From the NCBI GenBank assembly GCA_049512335.1, contig JBEKXE010000052.1:1-26738 (forward strand): DNA of 26,738 nucleotides, given 5' to 3'. Both the position numbers and the translations under genes were made by a program. Every line of letters starts with the position of its first letter. Position 1 is the stretch's first letter. Positions 7,587 through 14,616 of the stretch are shown in pieces. Below the pieces are notes generated by a model. That model searched no databases. It had not been told where the DNA came from and saw nothing but the letters and a program-made list of their open reading frames with translations. The stretch is from Lustribacter sp049512335 (GTDB lineage Bacteria > Vulcanimicrobiota > Vulcanimicrobiia > Vulcanimicrobiales > Vulcanimicrobiaceae).

Positions 7587-8014
7587 CGTATTGCGGCGCC
7601 GAGCGGCTCTTTGGCCGGCTGCGCGGTTCGATCGGCTTCGGTTTCGACACGTTCGAAACCGTGCTGCGAGATGTCGAACATGTTGCCTTCGGGATCGAGA
7701 CCGCGCTGCTCGGCGTAGGGGCGGTCGGCGGGGCGTTTGCGCGGCCCCGCTACGCCGGTTTCCGCCATGCGTTCACCGATCAGCGCGTTGCTCTCGACCT
7801 TGAAGCCGATGTGGTTGAGACCGCGCACGGCTTGGCCGTCGGCGTTGTGCTGCAGGATGGCGACCGTGATGTAGCCGTCACTGATGAATACGGGGCCATT
7901 GGGGTTGGGGCTCCGGTGGATGATGTCCATCTCGAAGACGTCGTGATAGAACTGCGCCATCTTCTCGGTGTCGTCGGCGAACAGGGCGATGTGTCGGATC
8001 TGTGGACGCGGCAT
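7583..8014 (-). CDS. VOC-superfamily protein
   Basis: A 143-residue VOC-fold protein. It starts PRPQIRHIALFADDTEKMAQ, then has SDGYITVAILQH, LNHIGFKVES and LDPEGNMFDIS. These match the two beta-alpha-beta units of glyoxalase/extradiol-dioxygenase-like modules, with candidate metal ligands H8 in the first unit and the His of LNHIGF in the second. Substrate unknown. It resembles the VOC protein at 1077-1496. It lies in the minus-strand operon between a Leu/Ile/Val-type binding protein (41 bp upstream) and a NitT/TauT-type binding protein, with which its stop codon overlaps. Its company of binding proteins and a Rieske oxygenase suggests a role in breakdown of an imported compound; that is inference from context. 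Confidence 0.85.
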   Translation of the reverse strand: MPRPQIRHIALFADDTEKMAQFYHDVFEMDIIHRSPNPNGPVFISDGYITVAILQHNADGQAVRGLNHIGFKVESNALIGERMAETGVAGPRKRPADRPYAEQRGLDPEGNMFDISQHGFERVETEADRTAQPAKEPLGAAIR

Positions 8015-8055
8015 GCGGGAGCCCCCTCGAGCGATGGGTGATCGGCAGCGGTAAA

Positions 8056-9240
8056 TTATTTGGAGAGCGGCGCTCCGCCTTGTTGGCTCACGATCCGCTG
8101 GCCGTTGGGACTCGCCGGATCGTAGCGAATGACCACCTCGGCGTCCTGGGTGAGGCCGTGCTGGTCGCCGACGCGGAAATCGTACACCCCCGACACGCCC
8201 GCGAACCCGTGCAACGTCTCGATGTAATCGCGGATCTGTTCCGGGGTCGCGCTCGTGCCCAGCTTGCGTAACGCCGACACGATGATGCGCGCCGGATCCC
8301 AGGTGAACGCGTGGGCGACCGTCGGCTTGATGCCGGCGGCGCCGAGTTCGGCATAAAACTCGTCGATCGGCGCCTTCAGCGGGTCGCTCGCCTTACGATC
8401 GCGATTGAAGAAGCTCGCGTTCGCGATGACGAGCTCGGACGAGGGCAGCACGTTCTTGAAGCGGTCGAGCAGCACCGGATCGAGATTGGGGCCGGCGGTA
8501 TCGATCGGCACGTCGAGCCCGGCATCGCTGATCGCGCGTAGCGCGGTGCCGAACGGCGCGCCGGTCGGGTAGCAAAAGAGCACTTGCGGCGCGGACGCCT
8601 TGATCCGCGCTACCTGCGACGCCGCACTGATGTCTCCGATCGCGAATTGCTCCCGGTCGACGACCTGCATGTCCTTGTTTTCCGGCAATTGCAGCGCCAA
8701 ATCCATCGAATGCAGGTTGTCCTGCCCCGAGGCGTCCGCGGTTACGAGCATCGCCATCTTGCGGTAACCGCTGAGGCGGAAGTAGCGAACGGCAGCCGCC
8801 ATGCTGTAGCGAGACGAAGCGCCCGCGGCGAACACGTACGAGCCCCGCTCCGGATAGAGCAGCGGGGTCGACGCGAACAGCACCGGTCCGTTCTTGAAGA
8901 GCGGCTCCATCGCCTGAGTCGGGCCGACGAGCGAACTCCCCATCACGACGGCCGGATGCTGTTGCAGGATCGCCGTCGCGAGTTGCACGGCTACCGCAGC
9001 ATTCGATTGGTCGTCGACGACGGCAAAGTGCACGGGCGTCCCGTGAATGCCGCCTTGACGATCGACCAGCTTTTCGTATGCGCTCAAGGCCGCCGCTTCG
9101 GCTTGCCCGAGTGAGGCGGCCGAGCCCGTCAATGACAGAACGACGTTGATCGTGTACGGCGCAGGCTGCGCCACGAGCGGTCGGGCGGGCCCCAGCAGCA
9201 ATGCCGTGAGCAGCAGCAGGAACGCCAAACGTTTGGCCAT
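8056..9240 (-). CDS. Leu/Ile/Val-type (Peripla_BP_6) ABC substrate-binding protein
   Basis: A 394-residue exported binding protein. The frame is open to 9282, but ATG 9240 is chosen because a signal peptide starts there (AKRLAFLLLLTALLLG, cleaved near LVAQ) and GGAG lies 8 nt upstream. The mature protein opens with YTINVVLSLTGSAASLGQ, the typical beginning of type I LivJ/LivK-like proteins, and continues through VHFAVVDDQSN, VVMGSSLVGPTQ and YRKMAMLVTADASGQD. Such proteins deliver branched-chain amino acids, amides or aromatic acids to LivHMGF transporters. No such permease or ATPase is encoded nearby. It is clearly related to the binding protein at 14617-15783 (shared LPEN, VDRE and ARIKAS, and GAPFGT versus GTPFGT). 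It follows the Rieske gene after 17 bp, probably in one operon. Confidence 0.88.
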   Translation of the reverse strand: MAKRLAFLLLLTALLLGPARPLVAQPAPYTINVVLSLTGSAASLGQAEAAALSAYEKLVDRQGGIHGTPVHFAVVDDQSNAAVAVQLATAILQQHPAVVMGSSLVGPTQAMEPLFKNGPVLFASTPLLYPERGSYVFAAGASSRYSMAAAVRYFRLSGYRKMAMLVTADASGQDNLHSMDLALQLPENKDMQVVDREQFAIGDISAASQVARIKASAPQVLFCYPTGAPFGTALRAISDAGLDVPIDTAGPNLDPVLLDRFKNVLPSSELVIANASFFNRDRKASDPLKAPIDEFYAELGAAGIKPTVAHAFTWDPARIIVSALRKLGTSATPEQIRDYIETLHGFAGVSGVYDFRVGDQHGLTQDAEVVIRYDPASPNGQRIVSQQGGAPLSK

Positions 9241-9257
9241 CGGTGAGTCTCCGCGAT

Positions 9258-10526
9258 TCAGTGCGTAACGCGTTCGCGCCACAGCGTTTGCAGATCGGTC
9301 GTTTTCGGGATCGTTGCGCTCAGGGTGACGAAATCAGCCAGCGGATCCCCGCCGTCGCGTTTGGCCATCAGCGGGTCGTTGCCGGACTCCACATCGTCGA
9401 CCGCGCGTGACAAGACACGCCGCATCGCGGTGACCGCCCGATCGGTCGCGCCGAGATGTTCGATCGAACGGTCGGCGATCACGCCCTGGCTTTCGACGGC
9501 GAAGCTATCGTGATCGTGGAAGTTCGGTCCCATGCCGGTAAAGGTCACCGCCATGTTCTCGCGATCTTGCAGATACCGGTTATCGGGCCGGCGCTCGCGC
9601 TTGAAGCCTTCATCCACGCCGGCGTCCATCAGTGAATCGCAGTACGCCTTGTCGATCGGCCCGTCGCTGCGGTAGGAAATGCGAAACTTCCAGTGGTTGC
9701 GGTCGTCGACCGGCACGTGCCAGTGAAAGTGGTAGAACGAGTTTTCCGGAATCGTTTCACGCTTGGGATCGACCACCGCGCTGCCGGAAAACGACGAGTT
9801 GTTCGGCATGATGAAGTTGGTGATCCGCACGTAGCGCCGGTCCTCGCCGGCGTCACGAATCGCATAGATCCGCAAACCGAAGGCCGTTTGCTCGACCTCG
9901 ATTTCGGGAGCCGGATCGGCGACCCACAAATCGCGCGAGGGATCGAACGAGCGCCCGTCTTCCTCGGGCGCGAAAAAGCGATGCAAGAACGACAGATGCT
10001 GCGGATCGCAGTTGCCTTCGTTGCCTTGCAAATAGTTACAGTTGAGGAAGATCTTCGAGGCCCAGACGTTGTCGGCGGGCGCCTTCACCCAAGGAAAATT
10101 GGGGAACGGAATCGGTTCCCCCGGACCCATGTAGGTGAAGATCATTCCGTGCAACTCGCGGCACGGATACGCCGGGTAGCGCACTTTGTCGACGAAGGTG
10201 CTGCCCGGCGGTTCGCCCGGCATTTCCAGGCACTTGCCGTGCGCGCCCACGAGCCAGCCATGGTAGAGGCAGCGCAGCGCACCGCGTTCGACGCGGGCGT
10301 AGCTGAGATCGGTTCCGCGATGCGGACAGCGCGCGGTGACGAGCGCCGGCGCATCGCCGTCGGTGCGAAAGAGCACGAGGTCTTCCCCGAGGACGCGCAT
10401 CGGCACGGGAGCTTTGCCCAGCTCCCGCGACAGCGCGATGGGGTGCCAGTAGCGGCGCATCAACGCGCCGCCGGGGGTACCGGGGCCGACTTCCGTCAGG
10501 CGCTTGTTTTGTTCGGGCGTAAGCAC
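9258..10526 (-). CDS. Rieske [2Fe-2S] ring-hydroxylating oxygenase, alpha subunit
   Basis: A 422-residue protein. The N-terminal Rieske domain binds the [2Fe-2S] cluster through C67-x-H69 (CPHRG) and C86-x2-H89 (CLYHGW). The C-terminal catalytic domain has the mononuclear iron site NCDPQHLSFLH, with H177 and H182 as ligands and D174 as the likely electron-bridging residue. The layout matches phenoxybenzoate/phthalate-type oxygenases (single alpha subunit), which hydroxylate or O-demethylate aromatic substrates using electrons from a reductase. No reductase, ferredoxin or beta subunit gene is present nearby. The start is GTG 10526, giving the usual LTPEQNKRLTEVGPGTP opening. It is the first gene of a minus-strand series with binding proteins, VOC and ABC genes. 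The substrate is unknown. Confidence 0.9.
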   Translation of the reverse strand: MLTPEQNKRLTEVGPGTPGGALMRRYWHPIALSRELGKAPVPMRVLGEDLVLFRTDGDAPALVTARCPHRGTDLSYARVERGALRCLYHGWLVGAHGKCLEMPGEPPGSTFVDKVRYPAYPCRELHGMIFTYMGPGEPIPFPNFPWVKAPADNVWASKIFLNCNYLQGNEGNCDPQHLSFLHRFFAPEEDGRSFDPSRDLWVADPAPEIEVEQTAFGLRIYAIRDAGEDRRYVRITNFIMPNNSSFSGSAVVDPKRETIPENSFYHFHWHVPVDDRNHWKFRISYRSDGPIDKAYCDSLMDAGVDEGFKRERRPDNRYLQDRENMAVTFTGMGPNFHDHDSFAVESQGVIADRSIEHLGATDRAVTAMRRVLSRAVDDVESGNDPLMAKRDGGDPLADFVTLSATIPKTTDLQTLWRERVTH

Positions 10527-10587
10527 GGGCGAAGCTCAGTTCTGGCAATCTCCGCGGCAGCCTACGAGAAGCCGGGAGCCGACCCTC

Positions 10588-10688
10588 AAGCTTAACTTTT
10601 CATTAAGGAAGCTTCACCGACAGGTTGGCTTTCCGCGCGAACCGTAGTGATTGGCCCGCTCGTCGCTTATCTAGGGAAGGTGACCTAG
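10588..10688. promoter_or_regulatory. divergent intergenic region with two inverted repeats
   Basis: The 192-bp gap between the Rieske gene and the histidine-phosphatase-like gene holds an AT-rich island unlike its surroundings. At 10588-10595 AAGCTTAA is mirrored, imperfectly, by TTAAG and GCTT at 10603-10614. A second, perfect repeat CTAGG-N8-CCTAG lies at 10671-10688, 30 bp before the + strand gene. Both could be operators for the divergent promoters. I see no confident -35/-10 pair. Confidence 0.35.
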
Positions 10689-10718
10689 TGTCGACCCACG
10701 TGCCAGGGCGCACCAGCG

Positions 10719-11309
10719 ATGCCTGGTCCTAAGAAAATCATCCTGATCCGTCATGCCGAGAAGCCGGGGGAACACCCGCCGCCGCTGGGCGTCGACGAGG
10801 AGGGTGCCGTCAACCAACACGCGTTGCTCGTGCGCGGCTGGCAGCGCGCCGGTGCGTTGGTCGCGTTTTTTGTTGCCCCCACGCACAAGAAGATCGCGAC
10901 GCCGAAGACGATCATCGCGGCTACCGTGTGCGATGATCCGGCGGTGGACCCCGCCGACGCGAAGAGCTTGCGGCCGGTGCTCACGGTGGAACCGCTGGTG
11001 GCCAAGCTGGGAGCCGCCGTCACGTTCGTGAACGACATCCCGGTCGGGCAAGAAGATGCCGCGATCGCCGCGATCAAAGCGTGCGCCGGCGTCGTCCTCG
11101 TGTCGTGGGAACACAAACGCATCCCGGCGATCGCCGCGGGCTTCATCAAAGAGCCGCCGGAGTGGGGCGACCGCTTCGATCCGGTCTGGATCCTGGATCG
11201 CAAGCGCAACGGCTCCTACGATCTCACGATCAAATACCAAGATCTGCTGGCCGGCGATCTCCCCTACTCGGGCGGGGCGTCAGGCGCGGGTGAAGTTGCC
11301 CCGGGATGA
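10719..11309 (+). CDS. histidine-phosphatase-superfamily-like protein
   Basis: A 196-residue protein whose N-terminus KKIILIRHAEKPGEHP carries the RHxEKP form of the histidine phosphatase signature, with H12 as the phosphate-accepting candidate. A second conserved His (H132, in LVSWEHKRIPAIA) fits the usual second active-site His near the C-terminus. Members remove phosphate from small molecules or proteins through a phosphohistidine intermediate. The middle part (TPKTIIAATVCDD, residues 62-73) fits the family's substrate-variable region. ATG 10719 is chosen because the motif begins just after it; there is no strong Shine-Dalgarno. The 3' end overlaps the convergent ThDP enzyme gene by 30 bp. 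The cellular substrate is unknown. Confidence 0.75.
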   Translation: MPGPKKIILIRHAEKPGEHPPPLGVDEEGAVNQHALLVRGWQRAGALVAFFVAPTHKKIATPKTIIAATVCDDPAVDPADAKSLRPVLTVEPLVAKLGAAVTFVNDIPVGQEDAAIAAIKACAGVVLVSWEHKRIPAIAAGFIKEPPEWGDRFDPVWILDRKRNGSYDLTIKYQDLLAGDLPYSGGASGAGEVAPG

Positions 11310-13031
11310 CGCCGGTTCCGTCGCGGTGACCCCGGCGGCTTTCCCTTCGCTGTATTCGGGGGCCACGAGAACTTCGACGACGCAGACCTGGCCGTTGCGG
11401 ACGTGGGTCAGCGCTTCGGCGACCGCGGGACCGATCCGATCGCGCGTTGCGATCGGGCCGATGCCGATCGCGCCTTGAGCGCGGGCGAAGCCGGTGAGAT
11501 CGGGCGGTGGATTGTCGATACGTTGGCCGATCCACTTGCGGCTGACGTCGCGACCGCGCGCGATCGCCAGGTGTTCCTGATGGACTTCGTCGTTGAAATA
11601 CGAGCGGTTGTTTGCAACGATCATCAGCAGCGGGATCTTGCCGGCCACGGCGGTCCAAAGCGCCGTCACGCCCATCAGGAAATCGCCGTCGCCGGTGACG
11701 CAGACCGGCAGGCGCGTCGTACCGCGGAGCGCGAGCGCGATCCCGACCGCGATTCCCGGACCGCCGCCGATGCCGCCGCCGCCGCTGCCGCCGAGATAAT
11801 CCAGCGGATGACGGAACGTGAAGAAGCGCTCGTTCACGCCGGCCGGCAAACGGGTGAAACAGACCTCGACACCGCTCAGCGCGGCGCTGACTTCGGTGGC
11901 GAATGCGTCGATGCCGATGATGCCGCTCGACGCGACGGCGCCGTTGCCGTTTTTGGACGGGGCGGCGCGCGGCGGCGCGGGGGCGGGCTTGGGGTTGCCG
12001 AGCGCCGCAACGAGCGCCGTAACGAGCGTGTCCGGGACGGCGGCGATGTTGAGGTCGATCGCCGGAAGTATTTGGTAGTCCATGCTCCAGCCGTTGTGAA
12101 TGTACCGGTCGACCGAGCACGAGATGACCATCGGCGCGCGTTCGAGTTTCGCTTGCTTGAGGATGCCGCCCAGATCGAGGCTGTCGAGGTCGAGGACGAC
12201 GTCGGCGTCACGCAGCGCCTGCAGCGCCTTGGGACGCCCGGCGGAACCGGCGTACAACGGATGATCGGTGGGAAACATCGCGCCGGTACGCGTGATCACG
12301 TTCGCGTTCAGCGTTTCGGCCAAGGCGACGCGTTCGTTCCACGCTTCGATCGTTTTCGCGCAGCGGCCGGCAATGATCACCGGATGTTTTGCGCCGCGTA
12401 ACGCCGCCAGGACGCGTTCGACGTCGGCGGCGGCCGGCACCGCGGCGTGCGGCACCGCGAACTTCTCGGGCGGCGGAATGGCGAGCGGTTGGGTCAGACG
12501 CTCTTCTTGGACGGCGGCATCCATGACCACGAAGGTCGGCCCGTACGGTGCGGTCGCCGCGATCTGGCGCGCGCGCAGGATCGATTCGATCGCCGCGCCG
12601 GGCGAGCCGGGCTGATCGTCCCATTTCGTATACGAGCGCACGAGCGCACCCATGTCTTGCGAGGTGTGGATCCAGTCGATCCACGGGCGGCGCTTCATCG
12701 CGTCGACCGGGCCGTTCGCACCGAGGATCAAGACCGGTGCGCGATCGCACCACGCGTTGAAGATCGCCATGCTGGCATGCATCAGTCCGACGTTGCTGTG
12801 CACGATGGCGAGCATCGGCCGATCGGTCACCTTGGCGTAGCCGTGCGCGATCGCCACGGCATGCTCTTCGTGCAGGCAGAGCAGCATCTCCGGATTCTCG
12901 TTGCCGAGATAGTTCACGATGCTGTCGTGCAAGCCGCGATAGCTGGCGCCCGGAACGAGCGCGGCGAATTTCAGATCGAGCGAGCGCAGTACGGCGGCGA
13001 TCGCGTCGCTGCCCCAGTCCATGTTTACCAT
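11280..13031 (-). CDS. thiamine-diphosphate-dependent enzyme (acetolactate synthase/decarboxylase type)
   Basis: A 583-residue protein with three domains. The N-terminal Pyr domain (about 1-175) carries the activating Glu in CLHEEHAVAIAHGYA (E55/E56). The central domain (about 195-345) includes HPVIIAGR. The C-terminal ThDP/Mg-binding domain has GDGDFLMG (447-454) and ANN (473-475), the GDG-to-NN motif spacing expected for ThDP. The family includes acetolactate synthase, benzoylformate decarboxylase and oxalyl-CoA decarboxylase; the exact reaction cannot be read. The lack of a small regulatory subunit gene beside it argues against biosynthetic acetolactate synthase. A Pro/Ala-rich linker and a Gly-rich run (GGSGGGGIGGG, about 414-424) are unusual but remain in frame. 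A TTACC-N6-GGTAA inverted repeat (13025-13040) spans its start codon and could be an operator. Confidence 0.87.
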   Translation of the reverse strand: MVNMDWGSDAIAAVLRSLDLKFAALVPGASYRGLHDSIVNYLGNENPEMLLCLHEEHAVAIAHGYAKVTDRPMLAIVHSNVGLMHASMAIFNAWCDRAPVLILGANGPVDAMKRRPWIDWIHTSQDMGALVRSYTKWDDQPGSPGAAIESILRARQIAATAPYGPTFVVMDAAVQEERLTQPLAIPPPEKFAVPHAAVPAAADVERVLAALRGAKHPVIIAGRCAKTIEAWNERVALAETLNANVITRTGAMFPTDHPLYAGSAGRPKALQALRDADVVLDLDSLDLGGILKQAKLERAPMVISCSVDRYIHNGWSMDYQILPAIDLNIAAVPDTLVTALVAALGNPKPAPAPPRAAPSKNGNGAVASSGIIGIDAFATEVSAALSGVEVCFTRLPAGVNERFFTFRHPLDYLGGSGGGGIGGGPGIAVGIALALRGTTRLPVCVTGDGDFLMGVTALWTAVAGKIPLLMIVANNRSYFNDEVHQEHLAIARGRDVSRKWIGQRIDNPPPDLTGFARAQGAIGIGPIATRDRIGPAVAEALTHVRNGQVCVVEVLVAPEYSEGKAAGVTATEPASSRGNFTRA

Positions 13032-13107
13032 ACGGGGTAAGTTAAGTCTGAAGTCGACGTCAATCCTGGTTCAGGCGCATTTTATGCCGCTTTGCGATCA
13101 TGCACGC

Positions 13108-13631
13108 ATGAAGTATCACATTGTTGCCGTGTCCGTCGCGGCGCTTTCCATGTTCTCCGCCTGCAGTAGCGACGGTGGCGGAACCTCGGCCTACGGAACG
13201 GCCGTGCCCGCCGCGCAGACGACGCCGTCGCCCGCGCCCGCACTCACGATAAGCAGTTTTTCCACGCCCAACTCGGGGCGCGGCACGCAATCCGGCTTCG
13301 CCGCGACGAACGGGTTCGCGATTTACGACTTCGATCTCGACATCAACCCGCCCGCGGGCATTCCGCTCGGGACGTCGGCGTGCAACGGTCCTGCGGCCGG
13401 CTCGACGGAGCCTGCGACGTTCTGGCCACCCGTCCCCGCGCCCGCCGGCGTCGCGTTGGCCGCGCCGTTCGGCGTGAGCAAGCGGCTCGACGGGACCTTA
13501 CAGCTCACGTACAACGGGCATCCGCCGGCAATTGGCACCTCGCGCAAACCACCGCCGGATCGAGCCTGTTGATCGCTCTCGGCACGCCGGTGGAAACCGC
13601 GACGCCGAATCCCGGCGCTACCGTGTACTAG
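13108..13631 (+). pseudogene. lipoprotein with Yx(FWY)xxD motif, frameshifted
   Basis: From ATG 13108 the frame encodes a lipoprotein signal (KYHIVAVSVAALSMFSAC, lipid-attachment C19), a Ser/Pro/Thr spacer, and a domain with IYDFDLD, which fits the Yx(FWY)xxD motif of COG4315-type lipoproteins, then ATFWPPVPAPAGV and LTYNGHP. After YNGHP this frame gives an unrelated, Pro/Arg-rich end and stops at 13572. One base back, the sequence reads GNWHLAQTTAGSS on to a TAG at 13631, and the GxWxLA segment is the usual C-terminal end of the family. Most of the stretch normally found between the two (LYxFxGDxxPG...) is missing. I read this as an internal deletion with a frameshift near 13530-13537; a sequencing error could explain the shift but not the missing segment. 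Function in the family is unknown. Confidence 0.6.
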
Positions 13632-14140
13632 GAACGGAAGTCCGGCGAGTTCTCGATCTGGGTCATCTCCATCGCGAGGTTGTCCATCGTCGGAAGGTGG
13701 CAGAACGCGATCCAGCGGCACGCTTGCCCGGCATGGAGGTTGAAGTGCTGGTGCTCGACGCCACCGGGACGGATGGGCAGGAGCAAGAGATCGCCGGACT
13801 TCCAATCGTGCCGCTCGCCGTCGACGATCGAGTAGCCTTCGCCGTCGATCACGTAAATCACGAAGCCGCCTTGATGGCGGTGCTTCCCAGAGTGCGTGCG
13901 GACGTGGTTCTCGAACACGAGCCAATCCTGCAGGGGCGTGTCGGGGTACGAGAGCGGCGCAAGGTAGTAGCGAATCGTGCCCTGACGGTTGACCTCGATC
14001 GGACGGTCCTCCGTTCGGCACACGATCGGCCCGGTCTCTTGGCGCTTCGCGATCGCGATGCGGTCGTTGATGATTTTTTCGTAGCCCGTTTGCTGAATCG
14101 GCGGCCGTTCGCGTTCGCGCGTCCGCTCGCGTTCAGCCAC
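13628..14140 (-). CDS. cupin-domain protein with intact His ligands
   Basis: A 170-residue protein with one cupin barrel (about 70-150). Candidate metal ligands are H87 and H89 in HSGKHRHQGG (with H83 nearby) and H130/H132 in VEHQHFN. The strands FVIYVIDGEGYSIVDG and SGDLLLLP are typical cupin signatures. The usual Glu after HxH is absent, as in some dioxygenase-like cupins. Start GTG 14140 overlaps the stop of the preceding cupin gene by 8 bp (GTGGCTGA), which indicates coupled translation. The N-terminus is highly charged (ERERTRERER). The two products align through QGG-x-VIYV and again through W-K-[SA]-GD, so they are a duplicated pair. Metal-dependent oxygenase or isomerase activity is plausible; the reaction is unknown. 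Confidence 0.82.
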   Translation of the reverse strand: MAERERTRERERPPIQQTGYEKIINDRIAIAKRQETGPIVCRTEDRPIEVNRQGTIRYYLAPLSYPDTPLQDWLVFENHVRTHSGKHRHQGGFVIYVIDGEGYSIVDGERHDWKSGDLLLLPIRPGGVEHQHFNLHAGQACRWIAFCHLPTMDNLAMEMTQIENSPDFRS

Positions 14141-14615
14141 GGTAATCGCTCGAGGGCTCGATCAGCTCGAACCCGCTACCGCGGTCGACGCCGTTGGCAG
14201 CAAACCAGTTCGGTTCGCAAGCCAGCAGCTTGGCCGTCTCCTCGCCGCTGTTGACGTGCTGCACGATGATGCCGTCGCGCTTGATCGGCAAGTTGAGCAC
14301 GTCGCCGGCCTTCCACGCATGCTTGACGCCGTCGACAAGCGTGTAGCCAATGCCCGACAGTACGTAGATAACCTGCCCGCCCTGGAACTTCAGCCGGCCG
14401 GACCGGCTGCCCGGGGCGAGTTCTTGCTCGAAAAACATCAGCGTCGAGAGCGCGGTGTTCTCGATCGACGGGTGCATGTACCAGCGCAGTTTGCCGAACG
14501 CGCTGTTCTCTTGCGGCAGCGCGTCGCCGCGCACGACCTGCATCGCGGTCGCCGCGCGCTCCCGCTGGCGGTCGCGCATCTCGATCAACTCGTCCCAGTG
14601 GTTCTTCTCCGCCAT
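14133..14615 (-). CDS. cupin-domain protein with degenerate metal site
   Basis: A 160-residue cupin related to the product of the next gene. The cupin core is GRLKFQGGQVIYVLSGIGYT, then KAGDVLNLPIK. At the positions where the partner has H83, H87 and H89 this protein has R71, L75 and F77, and only one His (VQH) remains in the second motif, so it probably does not bind a catalytic metal. ATG 14615 lies 1 nt after the stop of the upstream binding-protein gene; an in-frame GTG at 14627 would overlap that gene and is less likely. It is translationally coupled at its 3' end to the metal-type cupin (8-bp overlap). A heteromer in which one subunit is catalytic and the other structural is a reasonable inference. 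Confidence 0.8.
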   Translation of the reverse strand: MAEKNHWDELIEMRDRQRERAATAMQVVRGDALPQENSAFGKLRWYMHPSIENTALSTLMFFEQELAPGSRSGRLKFQGGQVIYVLSGIGYTLVDGVKHAWKAGDVLNLPIKRDGIIVQHVNSGEETAKLLACEPNWFAANGVDRGSGFELIEPSSDYRG

Positions 14616-14616
14616 C

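Noticed and set aside
11280..13031. Biosynthetic acetolactate synthase (ilvB)
   Set aside because: No ilvN or ilvC nearby and a divergent central region; only the ThDP-enzyme family is supportable.
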